A DNA stretch of 64,000 nt from Candidatus Gastranaerophilales bacterium (GCA_947631645.1 CANRMD010000002.1:1-64000), one strand, 5' to 3'; positions 44,487-55,016 are shown, numbered from the stretch's first letter. The notes: generated by a model from the letters alone, not told the origin. A program made the numbers and translations.

Positions 44487-47400
44487 TCAGTCCCTAAATT
44501 TCACCCCTGTTACGCGAGTTTTACCATGTTCTTTTTGAGTTACACCTATTGTCCTATTAGCTGATTCTATCATAGGTTTACGATGACTAACTACTATAAA
44601 TTGCGTATTTTTTGCTTGCTGTTGAATAATATCGGCTAAACGTTCCACATTAATCCCGTCAAGGTTTGCATCAACTTCATCAAGTGCATAGAAAGGTGCG
44701 GGAAGATATTTTTGGATTGCAAATACCAAAGCAAGTGCAGTTAATGACTTTTCACCGCCTGACATAGCACCAAGTTTTTGTTTTTTCTTATCTCTGGGTT
44801 GTGCTTCTATTGTTAACCCTCCTTCAAACGGACTTTCAGGGTTTTCAAGCATCAAAGAGCCCTCACCCTCCGATAACTTAGCAAATATATCTTTGAAATT
44901 TTCATTTATATTATTATACGTTTTCATGAAAGTTTCTTTTTTAATCTGCTCATAACCGTTCATTTTTTCTAAAATTTGTCTGCGTTCGTTCGTAAGTGTT
45001 GCTATTTGCTCTTTCTTTTCTTCCTGACGGGCTTTAACTTCATCATAAGCTTGAATGGCAAGCATATTAACAGGTTCCATTTCTTCCATGCGTTTTTGCA
45101 GTCTTTGAATTTTTCCCGTTATTTCTTCCGTTGAAATTTCCGTCGGAACAAGAGCATTTATATCAATTTCATTTTCTTTCAGTTCTGCTCTTATTTCTTC
45201 CAATTGAGGCTCTAATTCACGTCTTCTTGCTTTAAAGGCTTCTACTTGTTCTGTTATTTTTTCTATTTCATTTGTTATTTTATTTTTTTGAGTTTCTGTA
45301 TTTAACAGTTCTTCCTGAACTAAATCTCTTTGTTTTTGTAATTGAACAAGTTTTTCGCCTAAAGCTTTTATTTTTTCTTCTAATTCTTGTGCTTTTACTT
45401 CAATTTCTTTTATTTCATCCGCAAATTTTATTTTGTCATTTTCTGCTGTTTCATTATCTTTTATAAGTCTTTGAATTTGTTCTTCTTTTGCCTTAATAAG
45501 CTCCTTATTAAAATCAATATCACGATTAAATTCACTTATTTCATTACTGCATTTTAAAACTTTATTTTTATATTCTTTAATGGTATTTTCAATAGCAGCA
45601 GTCATTTCTTTGAGTTTTTTAAGTTCGCCCTCAGTCATTCTGCTTTCAATTTCTGCAATTTTATCTTGAAGAATAAGCATTTTATCATTTAAGTCAACTA
45701 ATTTTTCTTCATATTTTTCAAGTTTTTTCTCAATATTTTGAACTTTTGGAGTATTTTCTTTTATTGTTTTGTTATATTCTTCAATTTTTTCTTCATTATT
45801 TTTAGAATTATTATTTAAATTATTTAACTCAATTTTAGCTCCGTTTAAAGCCGTCATTGTATTGGAATAATTTGACCTTATTTTTTCCTGTTTTTCTTGA
45901 AGCTCTTTTTGTTTATTTTCCAGTTCCATATACTGTTTTTGAAGTTCAGAAAAACGTGACTTATACTTATTTAACTCTTCATCCTGATTTTGGTTAAACT
46001 TCAATCCGCTGTTTTGTCTGTCACCACCTGTAATGGCACCTGATTTTTCAAATAAACTTCCGTCTAACGTTACTATTCTGTATTTGCCAATCAATCTTTT
46101 TGCACTGTCATAATCTTCCATTATCAAGGTTTCACCGAGTGCATAGTAAAAAGCATCAATATATATATCATCAAAATCAACAAGATTTATTGCATAATCC
46201 ACAACACCTCGTTCTTTGGGCATTTTTAATGAATTTGGTGCTTTTTTCATTCTGTTTAGAGGTAAAAATGTTGCACTGCCGGCTCTTGCCGATTTTAAAT
46301 AATCAATACAGTGTCTTGCAACTTCCTCATCATCAACAACAATATTTTTCATTCTTCCGCCCATTGCAACTTCAAGTGCGGCAGAATATTTATTATCCAC
46401 ACTGCCAAGCTGTAATAAAGGTGCATGAACCCCTCTTATTTTCGCTTTTAAAACAGTATCAATTGATTTGCCAAGGCTTATTTCTTCATAAGCACTTTTT
46501 TGAGCTTCTATTGTTAATATCTTTTTTTGTGCCATTTGAATATCGTGCATCAAATCGGATATTTCATTTTTATTTTTATCCAAATTGTACATTACATTTT
46601 CTTGGGCAAGTTTATAATCCTCAAGTTCTTTTGTTAATTCCTCTACCTGAAGATTTAATTTATCCTTGTTAGCGTTAAAGTTTGTCTTAAAATCAGTTAA
46701 CTCCGCTAAGGATTTTTTTGCATTTTCTATATCTTTTTTACAGCTTGCAAGTTCTGTTTCTAAAGGAATGGTTTCCGATTTTAACGACCATTCTTCTTCC
46801 TTTAATTTTTCAAGTTCCTTTTTCAGATTATTTCTCTCTTCAAGCTGTTTATCGGCATTTTTGTTCAGCCCCGATACTTCTTCCAATATCTTTGATAATT
46901 CGGCTTCCTGAATTTTTATATTTTCCTCTATTGAAGCAATTTCAGTTTTCTTTTCTTCAATTTTTAAAGTAATTTTTTCAATTTTTTCTTTATGATTATC
47001 TATTCCGTTTTTAGAATTTTCAATGGTTTTAAGGTTATCATGGATTGTTTTTTCAACGGAACTTACGGCAAGATTTTTTCTTGAAATCTGACCTTTTAAT
47101 TCCTCCAATTGTTTTTTTGTTTCGATTTGTTCGGCTTCACCGTTATTTTTTACAAGTTCCGAGATTTCAGCATATCTTTTTTTAATCTCTGCTAAAGTTT
47201 CTTCAAGTTTTTTAAGGTTTAATTCTTCATCTTTTTTCTTTTTGTTAAATTCCAAAATATTTTGATGAGCAAGCTCTAAATTTCTTTTAATATCAAAATA
47301 TTTAACTGTTGTAATTTGACTTTCAAGTTGAAATTTTTCCGTTTTTAACTTTTGATATTTTAAAGCCGTTTCCTTTTCCTGAGCCAAACGTTCAATAGAA

Positions 47401-47984
47401 GCATCAATTTCCGTTAAAATAAGGTTTGCATTTTCAACCCTTTCTTCAACCGTTAACAGTTCCTCCTGAGCCTTTTCAATTCTTCTGTTAAAATCTGCAA
47501 TACCCGCTATTTCATCAATAATTTTACGTCTTTCAACGGTTGAACAATTTGTAATGCTCATAACATCACCTTGCATCATAACGTTATAACTGTTAGGCGT
47601 TATGCGATATTTTTCAAGCTTTGTATGAATATCAGTCAAGGTAGACACTTGGTCATTTAAATAATAAACACTGTTAAAGCCTTGAGACGATTTCCTTATT
47701 TTTCTTGCTACGGTTATAGCTTCTTCATCATTATTTTCAGGCTCAAAAGTAACTTTAACATAGGCTTCATTCTTTTTTGTATGGGTGGAAATAAAGTCGG
47801 ATAATTGTTCGGTACGCAAGTTTCTTGCACTTGCAAGTCCTAAAGCAAACAATATTGAATCTATGATATTACTTTTCCCTGATCCGTTCGGCCCTGATAT
47901 AGTCGTAAACCCTTTCAGAAAAGGAATTGTCATATCACTTGCAAATGATTTAAAATTGTCGACTTCCAGTTCTTTTATGTACAA
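44487..47984 (-). CDS. smc: Chromosome partition protein SMC
   Basis: SMC is the long coiled-coil ATPase that compacts and separates sister chromosomes. Walker A is GPNGSGKS at residues 31-38. The hinge is around 505-660 (GVHAPLLQLGSVDNKYSAALEVAMGGRM). The signature motif is LGAMSGGEKSLTAL, and Walker B is FYALDEVDANLD. Length is 1165. It starts with TTG, as the Tyr-Ile-Lys-Glu-Leu-Glu beginning of the fold requires. A good promoter precedes it at 48016-48044. The operon continues with scpA and scpB. Confidence 0.96.
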   Translation of the reverse strand: MYIKELEVDNFKSFASDMTIPFLKGFTTISGPNGSGKSNIIDSILFALGLASARNLRTEQLSDFISTHTKKNEAYVKVTFEPENNDEEAITVARKIRKSSQGFNSVYYLNDQVSTLTDIHTKLEKYRITPNSYNVMMQGDVMSITNCSTVERRKIIDEIAGIADFNRRIEKAQEELLTVEERVENANLILTEIDASIERLAQEKETALKYQKLKTEKFQLESQITTVKYFDIKRNLELAHQNILEFNKKKKDEELNLKKLEETLAEIKKRYAEISELVKNNGEAEQIETKKQLEELKGQISRKNLAVSSVEKTIHDNLKTIENSKNGIDNHKEKIEKITLKIEEKKTEIASIEENIKIQEAELSKILEEVSGLNKNADKQLEERNNLKKELEKLKEEEWSLKSETIPLETELASCKKDIENAKKSLAELTDFKTNFNANKDKLNLQVEELTKELEDYKLAQENVMYNLDKNKNEISDLMHDIQMAQKKILTIEAQKSAYEEISLGKSIDTVLKAKIRGVHAPLLQLGSVDNKYSAALEVAMGGRMKNIVVDDEEVARHCIDYLKSARAGSATFLPLNRMKKAPNSLKMPKERGVVDYAINLVDFDDIYIDAFYYALGETLIMEDYDSAKRLIGKYRIVTLDGSLFEKSGAITGGDRQNSGLKFNQNQDEELNKYKSRFSELQKQYMELENKQKELQEKQEKIRSNYSNTMTALNGAKIELNNLNNNSKNNEEKIEEYNKTIKENTPKVQNIEKKLEKYEEKLVDLNDKMLILQDKIAEIESRMTEGELKKLKEMTAAIENTIKEYKNKVLKCSNEISEFNRDIDFNKELIKAKEEQIQRLIKDNETAENDKIKFADEIKEIEVKAQELEEKIKALGEKLVQLQKQRDLVQEELLNTETQKNKITNEIEKITEQVEAFKARRRELEPQLEEIRAELKENEIDINALVPTEISTEEITGKIQRLQKRMEEMEPVNMLAIQAYDEVKARQEEKKEQIATLTNERRQILEKMNGYEQIKKETFMKTYNNINENFKDIFAKLSEGEGSLMLENPESPFEGGLTIEAQPRDKKKQKLGAMSGGEKSLTALALVFAIQKYLPAPFYALDEVDANLDGINVERLADIIQQQAKNTQFIVVSHRKPMIESANRTIGVTQKEHGKTRVTGVKFRD

Positions 47985-48015
47985 TTTTGATGATACCTTT
48001 GTCTAGACATTTTTA

Positions 48016-48044
48016 ATTACACAACAAATACACGTAATAGTCAA
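48016..48044 (-). promoter_or_regulatory. Sigma70 promoter of smc-scpA-scpB
   Basis: On the minus strand TTGACT (48039-48044) is followed after 17 bases by TGTAAT (48016-48021). Each hexamer matches in five of six positions. Confidence 0.6.
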
Positions 48045-48067
48045 AAACTTTACATAATATTAATTTT

Positions 48068-48096
48068 TTTAAATAATATAAAAAAAGATATATACT
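48068..48096 (+). promoter_or_regulatory. Sigma70 promoter of pilT-recO-deoC
   Basis: TTTAAA (48068-48073) and TATACT (48091-48096) are 17 bases apart. The ATG at 48125 follows GGGAG. Confidence 0.45.
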
Positions 48097-48124
48097 GTTA
48101 TTGTATTAACTTGGGAGTTATTAA

Positions 48125-49216
48125 ATGAGCGAATATACAATAGATTCTTTACTGGCAAAAGCAATGGAGCTGGGTGCATCAGATTTACATTTTATAGTTG
48201 GCGAAGTACCGTCATTCAGAATAGACGGTAAAATACTAAAGTCCAAACTTCCGCCGGTAACAGAAGAAGATATGATTCATGCCATTGATACAATGGCACC
48301 CGTTTCAATGAGAGATAAAATATTTAACTCTTATGACTCTGATTTTCCTTACGATATAGAGGGTATTTGCCGATTTAGAGTTAATCTTGCAATGTCTTTC
48401 GGTTATCATTCAATGACTATTCGTCTTGTATCATATAATATACCTTCATTTCAACAGCTTAATTTGCCTGATAGCGTAGAAAAATTTTCACAACTGGATA
48501 ACGGGATAGTATTAGTAACAGGTGTTGCAGGTTCGGGAAAATCTACAACAATAGCTTCTATTTTAAATCATATTAATGAAACTCAAAAAAAACATATAGT
48601 TACAATTGAAGACCCTATAGAATATGTTTATAAAAGCAATAAATCAATATTTACTCAAAGACAGATAGGAGTCGATACTGCTAACTATTTAGACGGTTTA
48701 AAATTTGCCCTAAGACAAGATCCCGATGTTATACTAATCGGTGAAATCCGAGATATGGAAACCGTTCAAAGTGCTCTGCACGCAGCAGAAACAGGTCACT
48801 TAGTATTTGCGACTTTACATACTTTCAATGCCATTCAAACTATTAATCGTATGTTAAGCTTCTTTAATCCGTCAGAACGTGAAGCAGTCAGAAGTCAATT
48901 TGCAGAAGTATTCAGAGGCTCAATTTCTCAAAAATTATTACCTAAAGTCGACGGAAAAGGCAGAATTCCTGCTGTTGAATTATTATACTCAACCGCAACA
49001 ATAAAAGATTTTATAATAAAAGATGACCTTGAAGAAATCTATAAACTTGTTCAAAAAGGTTCTTATAATGATATGCTAACATTTAATCAGTCTTTATATG
49101 ACTTATATAAAAGGGGATTAATTACAAAAGAAGTTGCATTAGAACACTCTGATACTCCAAACGAACTAATGCACTACATTAGAGGCGTATACTCGGGAAG
49201 CGAAAATAATTTTTAA
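48125..49216 (+). CDS. pilT: Twitching motility ATPase PilT
   Basis: PilT depolymerises the type IV pilus and pulls the cell forward. Walker A is GVAGSGKST (133-141). The retraction-specific AIRNLIRE motif is not recognisable. DPDVILIGEIRD and the His box (ETGHLVFATLHT) are intact. The length of 363 is normal. The gene stands alone without pilin or assembly genes in the window. It is co-transcribed with recO and deoC, with the next start overlapping by one base. It is the best evidence for type IV pili here, alongside the CheA set. Confidence 0.93.
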   Translation: MSEYTIDSLLAKAMELGASDLHFIVGEVPSFRIDGKILKSKLPPVTEEDMIHAIDTMAPVSMRDKIFNSYDSDFPYDIEGICRFRVNLAMSFGYHSMTIRLVSYNIPSFQQLNLPDSVEKFSQLDNGIVLVTGVAGSGKSTTIASILNHINETQKKHIVTIEDPIEYVYKSNKSIFTQRQIGVDTANYLDGLKFALRQDPDVILIGEIRDMETVQSALHAAETGHLVFATLHTFNAIQTINRMLSFFNPSEREAVRSQFAEVFRGSISQKLLPKVDGKGRIPAVELLYSTATIKDFIIKDDLEEIYKLVQKGSYNDMLTFNQSLYDLYKRGLITKEVALEHSDTPNELMHYIRGVYSGSENNF

Positions 49217-49980
49217 TGAAAGAACAATTTACTACAAACGTTATTAACCTTAAATCTTACAGTTTAAGTGAAGCTGATAAGATTATTGTTATGTATTCAA
49301 AAGAAAAAGGTCTTATAAAAGGAGTCGCTAAAGGAACAAAAAAACTCTCGAGTAAACTTGGCGGAAGAATGGACTTATTAGTAGCAAATAAAATGATGCT
49401 CAACAAAGGAAGAAACCTTGATACAATCTGCCAAGCCGAAGCTTTAAACACTTTTTTTAACCTCAGACAAGATATGAATAAACTGTTTTATGCTATGTAT
49501 TGTTCTGAAATCGTTTCAAATTTTGGCGTGGAAAATGACCCTAACAGTGCTGAAATTTATAACCTTTTCTACACATTTTTAGAACAAATCTGCAGTGCAA
49601 AAACAAAAGAGCAAACTATGCTGTGTGTTTTGAAATTTCAACTTAAAATTATGGATATAACAGGTTATTCACTTGAACTGGATAAGTGTGTTAAATGTAC
49701 AAAACCGCCAAAAGACGATGAAATTTATTTTTCTATAGAACAAGGCGGAATTTTATGTAAAGCTTGTGCAGATGATGCAGGCAAGAAAACTAAAATTCAT
49801 ATTAAAATTAAAGAGTTCTTGAACACTATTTTAAAAGAAGATTTTTGCACATCTACAAAATATGATGATTTGGTAACAGAAAAAATTTTAGATACTTGTA
49901 TAAATCTTTTAAAAAATTATATTGAATATTACTCTCCAAAAAGATTTAAAACGACTCTCATGTTAGAAAGTATAAGGTAA
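49216..49980 (+). CDS. recO: DNA repair protein RecO
   Basis: RecO helps load RecA on single-stranded DNA in the RecFOR pathway. An OB fold (about residues 1-80, VINLKSYSLSEADKIIVMYS) precedes a helical domain. A zinc finger with CVKC and CKAC follows (about residues 155-185). It begins with ATG inside the TAATG overlap with pilT. The length of 254 is normal. It lies four bases before deoC. Confidence 0.9.
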   Translation: MKEQFTTNVINLKSYSLSEADKIIVMYSKEKGLIKGVAKGTKKLSSKLGGRMDLLVANKMMLNKGRNLDTICQAEALNTFFNLRQDMNKLFYAMYCSEIVSNFGVENDPNSAEIYNLFYTFLEQICSAKTKEQTMLCVLKFQLKIMDITGYSLELDKCVKCTKPPKDDEIYFSIEQGGILCKACADDAGKKTKIHIKIKEFLNTILKEDFCTSTKYDDLVTEKILDTCINLLKNYIEYYSPKRFKTTLMLESIR

Positions 49981-49983
49981 TTT

Positions 49984-50637
49984 ATGGAAATTGAACGATA
50001 CATTGAACACACACTTTTAAAACAAGATGCAACAAAAGAAGACCTTATAAAACTTTTTGAAGAGGCAAAACAATATAAATTTATCGGTGTATGTATAAAC
50101 AGTTCAAATATTCTTTTGGCAAAAAAATATTTAAAAGGAAGCGGTATAAAAATTATTACTGTCGTAGGGTTTCCTTTGGGAGCATGCATCAGTGAAGCAA
50201 AAGCATTTGAAGCACAAAAAGCAATTGAACTCGGTGCTGATGAAATTGATATGGTTATTAATGTTCAATCAATAAAAGATAAAAATTATGAATACACTCA
50301 AAAAGATATAGAAACCGTAAAGCATGCCTGCAATAATATCCCGTTAAAAGTTATTATTGAAACCGATTTACTGACAAAAGAAGAAATAAAAAAAGCATGT
50401 GAAATAATAATAAAAACAGGTGCAGATTTTGCCAAGACTTCTACAGGCTTTGTAAAAAACGGTATAGGTGCTCAAGTGGAAGATATTAAATTAATGAAAA
50501 AAACACTTGAAGGAACAAAGGTTAAAATCAAAGCTTCAGGCGGAATAAAAACAAGAGAGCAAGCACTAGCTCTTATTGAAGCCGGAGCATCAAGACTGGG
50601 AACAAGTTCGGGGATAAAATTAGTGCAATCCCATTAA
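49984..50637 (+). CDS. deoC: Deoxyribose-phosphate aldolase
   Basis: DeoC splits 2-deoxyribose-5-phosphate into glyceraldehyde-3-phosphate and acetaldehyde. The TIM barrel has VCINSSNI, VVGFPLGA and the Schiff-base Lys in DFAKTSTGF. KIKASGGIKT carries the second active-site Lys. Its length of 217 is normal. It follows recO by three bases, with AAGG as the ribosome binding site. Its end overlaps the convergent small gene by 18 bases. Confidence 0.94.
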   Translation: MEIERYIEHTLLKQDATKEDLIKLFEEAKQYKFIGVCINSSNILLAKKYLKGSGIKIITVVGFPLGACISEAKAFEAQKAIELGADEIDMVINVQSIKDKNYEYTQKDIETVKHACNNIPLKVIIETDLLTKEEIKKACEIIIKTGADFAKTSTGFVKNGIGAQVEDIKLMKKTLEGTKVKIKASGGIKTREQALALIEAGASRLGTSSGIKLVQSH

Positions 50638-50934
50638 ATCTTCAGGTGATATATTTATAAGCTGAGGTTGAAGCACTTTCATTTTTGCTAATTCTGCAGC
50701 CTTTTTTGTTTCATTTTTTAATCTGTTTACTTTCAGATTTTTTTTCATGGCAAAATATAATATACCAAGTGCAATAACAATATATTTACATTCAGAAACA
50801 GCTTTTTTAGTTCTTGCTTTAATTATTTCATCTTTTGTATGTTCAGTATTAATTTTAGGTGCTTCAATAACCGGAGTTTTAAATTCCGAAAATATTGCCG
50901 AATTTCTAAATGCCGGATTAAAATTTACTTGCAT
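50620..50934 (-). CDS. Small single-pass membrane protein with N-terminal NPAFRN motif
   Basis: The 104-residue protein begins MQVNFNPAFRNSAIF. A linker and one hydrophobic segment follow (about residues 50-66), then a basic coiled-coil tail. There is no cleavable signal peptide. The Asn/Phe start loosely resembles the SFG-motif proteins in the window but lacks the Gly. It is the last gene of the cluster 50620-56069 and lies 15 bases behind the GH13 gene. Role unknown. Confidence 0.55.
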   Translation of the reverse strand: MQVNFNPAFRNSAIFSEFKTPVIEAPKINTEHTKDEIIKARTKKAVSECKYIVIALGILYFAMKKNLKVNRLKNETKKAAELAKMKVLQPQLINISPEDLMGLH

Positions 50935-50949
50935 AATTAATAACCTGAA

Positions 50950-52701
50950 TTACTTTTGTTTTAATACTTCTAATCCGCTATGTTCAATATTCGGAGTATC
51001 AATTTCAAACATATGGATTCTGCCTGTACCGAGATCTGCATTTATTTTACCGTCAACAGCCTGAAGTGTAGAATTTTCTCCGTAAGAGTTAAACAGATTT
51101 GTCAGTTTTTGATTTCCGCTCAAACCGGGAACTTCAATCGAACCTGTTTGTCTTGAATTTACATCTCTGTTTGCAATAACAACAAGAGTTTTTCCGTTTA
51201 AATGACGAGCAAATGCAATAATTTGATCATTTTTATTATTATCAACTTTCAATGGAATAAATGAACCTTTTGTAAGAATATCATGATATTTCGGATTATT
51301 TCTTACTTCAAGAGTATTTTTCATGAAATCACCTATTTCAGGATGTTCTCCGACTAAAGGTCTTGAGAAATTAAATATATCGGGTCTGCCTTTATGAACG
51401 GTACATTCATTAGAATCTGTATCTGTCTGATTATCGGTAGTTCCCTCAAAATCATATAAATATTCATCACCTGTTTGATAACCGTCAAAATAGTAAGGGT
51501 TCAGCATCGGAAGTGTTGCTTGAAGTCCTGAAACCAAGTTAGAATATGTAACTCCGCCATGGTTCATTATAGAGATATCATCATGAGTACCAAATGAACC
51601 GATTACCGATTTACCGGAGTCAAGTTCTTGCGACATTTGAAGATTTTCTTTTACGTAATTAATTAAATCTTGAGCTTTAGTCATTTCATGGAAAATATGA
51701 TACTGACCGTAATAGCTGTCAAAACCGGCTCTTAATGAATCAATGGGTCTATCGTAGTTCATATTTAATTGAGGAGAAGCATCTTCATACGTATAACTTT
51801 CTGCAAGCCAAGCAAATTCGGGGTCTCTTTTTCTTGAATATGTAATTAAGTTATCCCAAAATTCCGTAGGTTTTGTTCTTGCAACATCACTTCTGATACC
51901 GTCAACTCCCAAATCAATACACATATCAACAAAGTCTTTATGTAATTGTAAAAGAGCGGGGTTTAATTCGCGTTTTGTTTCATCTTTCCAAGGATTAAAC
52001 ATTCTGATATCATTCCAACCGCCCGGAGTTTTCGGAGTTCCGTCTTTTTCAAATGCCATTAAATCAGGTCTTTCCTTGAACAAGTCATAAGAAGCACAAC
52101 TTGGCAAGTCCAGCATTACGCTTATACCACGTTTATGGCATTCATCAATAAAGTTTTTAAATTCTTCTTTTACAGTTCTTGAATCATTCGGGTCATCTAA
52201 TGCAGGATCAATTTTAAGTAAATCAGCAGGTGCATAAACAGAACCCGCAGTACCCATGGCATTTTGTTTACCGGGAGGATTTACGGGAAGTACATGCAAA
52301 GTATTTATACCGAGCTGCTTAAATTCATCCAGTCTTTTTATTGCATTATTAAAATTACCTCTAATATCGCCGTCTCTCAATAATTGATTGCCGACTCTGT
52401 CTTCGGCACCCATGCTTCTAATTATTACGCCCATAATCTTAGCATCATTATTTCTGAATTTTGTTCTTAAATCATTTTTATAAGACTTTGCTTGAACGGT
52501 ATTAATATTATAAGCCGGAACAACCTGAGCTGTAGCTGATAAACCTTGGTTAATTAGGAATTTTTCCAGTACATTTGATCCGAGAGGTTGTTGAGGAATA
52601 TAAGGTGTAGGACAAACAGGCTGCATAATTGCTGTAGGTTCAGGTATTCTTTGAACCGTAGATGGCATCATATTTGTAAATTTATCAATATAACTAGCCA
52701 T
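50950..52701 (-). CDS. GH13 alpha-amylase family protein
   Basis: The enzyme should act on alpha-glucans. The (beta/alpha)8 core begins near residue 85. The nucleophile Asp272 sits in DGIRSDVART, the acid/base Glu301 in WLAESY, and the third pair His373-Asp374 in GTHDD. A beta-sandwich closes the chain (FARHLNGKTLVVIANRD). The first 80 or so residues are a Pro/Gln-rich extension without a Sec signal, so a cytoplasmic location is likely. That is unusual beside membrane-protein genes. It overlaps the previous gene by eight bases. Whether it degrades glycogen or rearranges glucans cannot be told. Confidence 0.87.
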   Translation of the reverse strand: MASYIDKFTNMMPSTVQRIPEPTAIMQPVCPTPYIPQQPLGSNVLEKFLINQGLSATAQVVPAYNINTVQAKSYKNDLRTKFRNNDAKIMGVIIRSMGAEDRVGNQLLRDGDIRGNFNNAIKRLDEFKQLGINTLHVLPVNPPGKQNAMGTAGSVYAPADLLKIDPALDDPNDSRTVKEEFKNFIDECHKRGISVMLDLPSCASYDLFKERPDLMAFEKDGTPKTPGGWNDIRMFNPWKDETKRELNPALLQLHKDFVDMCIDLGVDGIRSDVARTKPTEFWDNLITYSRKRDPEFAWLAESYTYEDASPQLNMNYDRPIDSLRAGFDSYYGQYHIFHEMTKAQDLINYVKENLQMSQELDSGKSVIGSFGTHDDISIMNHGGVTYSNLVSGLQATLPMLNPYYFDGYQTGDEYLYDFEGTTDNQTDTDSNECTVHKGRPDIFNFSRPLVGEHPEIGDFMKNTLEVRNNPKYHDILTKGSFIPLKVDNNKNDQIIAFARHLNGKTLVVIANRDVNSRQTGSIEVPGLSGNQKLTNLFNSYGENSTLQAVDGKINADLGTGRIHMFEIDTPNIEHSGLEVLKQK

Positions 52702-55015
52702 TTGCCTTTTGCTGTACCTCTGCTTCTTTTTCTACTTTACTTTTTCTGCCTAACAATAATGTTGCGGTTATTGTTACTGCCGTTAATGCTATCATGGTTA
52801 TTCCGAAGATTTTTAACCACTTATTTGAATTATATGTTTTCTTTGCTATATCTTTTATCATATTACCAACAGGTTTACCTGCAAGATTATTTCTTTCAAC
52901 GGCATTAGCTCCGTTTGTAACACCGTCTACAGTACATCTTGATAATTCGGGAGTTATGCCGTTTTGCCAATTTGCAACTTTATCCATAAATTCTCTTTTA
53001 TATGCTTTAAAGCCTTTTAAAGCATCTTTTGCTTTATCTGCTCCGAGAGAATTTTTTAAACTTTTTTCTATCGCACTATCGGCCTCAGAATCAAATAATA
53101 CTTTCATTACGGTTTTATATTCGCCTTCTGATAAGTTGAAACCTGAGGATTTCAATTTTTCAACATAATCAGTTGTTGTAGCACTCATTAAAACTTTTTT
53201 GCAAGCTTCAACTATTTTACCTACTGCCGCATCATCAGCAGCTTGTCCGTTAGCTTTTAATACTTCACTTATTTTTGTATTTAAAGTTCCGTTATTCATA
53301 CCTTTAAATAAATCAAGTGATTGTAATAAACGATAGAATGAAGATTGAGCTCCTGATATTCTTTCCGCTGCATTTATATTAATTACATTTTCAACAGTAC
53401 CTTTTTTAGCTGCATTTGAAACTATATCAGCAAGTTTTGTAAACCCGTTTGCTTTCATTTCTTCACTTGCAGCATTGCAAACAGATTGTGCCGTACCTTT
53501 TATTTGTGATGTGAAAGCGGAACTTGTCTTTGTTTCATAATCTCCGATTAATTTCATTAACTCTTGAACTACTTTTTCGTATTGTTTATCATTAGCTGAT
53601 AATGTTGATAATTTATCCAATACAATTTCAATATTACCTTCAGATACAGCCTTTAATTCTTTTCCGCTTAATTTTAAAGATTTAATTAATTTATCGCCGA
53701 CTTTGCCCCATTGATTTGCAATATAAGTACCTGATTTATCGCCTACTCTTGCACTGATAAATCTGTCTAATATACCTTTTTTGTTGGCAAAATTTGTAAC
53801 GTTTGACTGTAATGCTTTTATTTTGTCAGCAACTTGAGAAACACTCGGTTTTTCCATTGTTTGTTTTGCAGAAGTCAAAATCTGTTCAAATTCTTTAGCA
53901 AGATTTCTTTGTTCTACCTGTGAAACATTTGCTGCTCTTGATAATATACTTGATATTTGTTTTATTTGACCATGTTCAATTGCTTGATTTAAAGCATTTT
54001 TTTGTACTTCATTTAATGCCGGCATTCTGTCTTTAAGAGCATTTGTTATAAATGATTCATCTATTTTAACTGTATTTTTTAATGCTTTTAATTCTTCTGC
54101 AATAGCAGATTGAACATTCGCTGAATTTGCTCTTGCACCTAATCTTGATGCAATATCTGAAATTAATTTATCACTCATTTGTTTATCTGCATTTTGCGAG
54201 ATAAATTTATCTAATGATTTAGAAGCAAAGTAATTTTTAATTTTTGCGAATAAACCTTGTTTATCTATATTTTTAACAGCTCTTGTACTGGAAGCGATAT
54301 CAACTTTTTCAATAATTGAATTTATGGGTTTTTCAAGACCGTTACAAGCTAAAGCACTCATAACCGGAGTAGCAACACCTGCGGTCATCATCCATAAAGT
54401 ATTGCCTTGAAGTGCTGTTTTTTGTGCTCTTTGTTTAATAAAATTATCTCTGTCGGGAAGATTTTTGCTTACTTTAAGCTTATCACCCATTTTTTCCAAA
54501 TCTTCTTTAGAATATAAATCAGTCAAAACATATTGAGGGTCTTGGAATAACATTTTTTTACGACCTTGAGAATCAATATATTTTTGATGAATATCAACAC
54601 CTGTTCTTGCTTTTAAAGGTGCTTGAATAGCTAATTTGGGCCATAAAGCCATTGATGCAAAGAAAGTGCCAAAACCTGCTATTTCCATTGCTTTACTTAA
54701 TTTTAAAGGATTTTTAACAAATAAATAAGCGGCCAAACCGAGAGAACCCGCTTTCATAGCCAAATCATTTATTCTTCCGAGTTCATAATCGTTAGCTTGT
54801 CCTTTTGCAGCTTTTCCTATACTTACAACATCTTTTTTTAAATCTTTTGCATATTCTATCGGAGAACCGAATATTCTCGATGGTAATAATTTTCCTTTAT
54901 ATTCTTTCGGTTTTACTTTTCCGTCGCTTGAAATATTAAAGAAAGGTTTGGTATCTCCTCCGTTGGAAGGATTAATGCTTTGATTTACAAGTATTGCATT
55001 TAAAATATTTGTCAT
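52694..55015 (-). CDS. Large membrane-associated protein of unknown function (773 aa)
   Basis: Hydrophobic segments are visible at about residues 90-102, 110-128, 205-222 and 735-756. Between them is a long Ala/Lys/Asn-rich helical region. PLKARTGVDI (133-142) matches PVNMKYGIDV in the 350-residue neighbour upstream, and both are followed by similar spaced EDL and LW-x-x-TG elements, so the two are paralogous in their N-terminal halves. No catalytic motif is seen. The stop overlaps the amylase start by eight bases. I do not recognise the family. It appears specific to this lineage, but that needs a search. Confidence 0.55.
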   Translation of the reverse strand: MTNILNAILVNQSINPSNGGDTKPFFNISSDGKVKPKEYKGKLLPSRIFGSPIEYAKDLKKDVVSIGKAAKGQANDYELGRINDLAMKAGSLGLAAYLFVKNPLKLSKAMEIAGFGTFFASMALWPKLAIQAPLKARTGVDIHQKYIDSQGRKKMLFQDPQYVLTDLYSKEDLEKMGDKLKVSKNLPDRDNFIKQRAQKTALQGNTLWMMTAGVATPVMSALACNGLEKPINSIIEKVDIASSTRAVKNIDKQGLFAKIKNYFASKSLDKFISQNADKQMSDKLISDIASRLGARANSANVQSAIAEELKALKNTVKIDESFITNALKDRMPALNEVQKNALNQAIEHGQIKQISSILSRAANVSQVEQRNLAKEFEQILTSAKQTMEKPSVSQVADKIKALQSNVTNFANKKGILDRFISARVGDKSGTYIANQWGKVGDKLIKSLKLSGKELKAVSEGNIEIVLDKLSTLSANDKQYEKVVQELMKLIGDYETKTSSAFTSQIKGTAQSVCNAASEEMKANGFTKLADIVSNAAKKGTVENVININAAERISGAQSSFYRLLQSLDLFKGMNNGTLNTKISEVLKANGQAADDAAVGKIVEACKKVLMSATTTDYVEKLKSSGFNLSEGEYKTVMKVLFDSEADSAIEKSLKNSLGADKAKDALKGFKAYKREFMDKVANWQNGITPELSRCTVDGVTNGANAVERNNLAGKPVGNMIKDIAKKTYNSNKWLKIFGITMIALTAVTITATLLLGRKSKVEKEAEVQQKANG

Positions 55016-55016
55016 C

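Noticed and set aside
46100-46672. Long open frame on the plus strand inside smc
   Set aside because: It is His/Leu/Gln-rich and lies antisense to the SMC coiled coil and hinge. It has no ribosome binding site and is a shadow of the real gene.
48584-48592. Run of A inside pilT as a second slippage site
   Set aside because: A runs of this length are common in this AT-rich sequence and the frame is intact, so there is no sign of switching.
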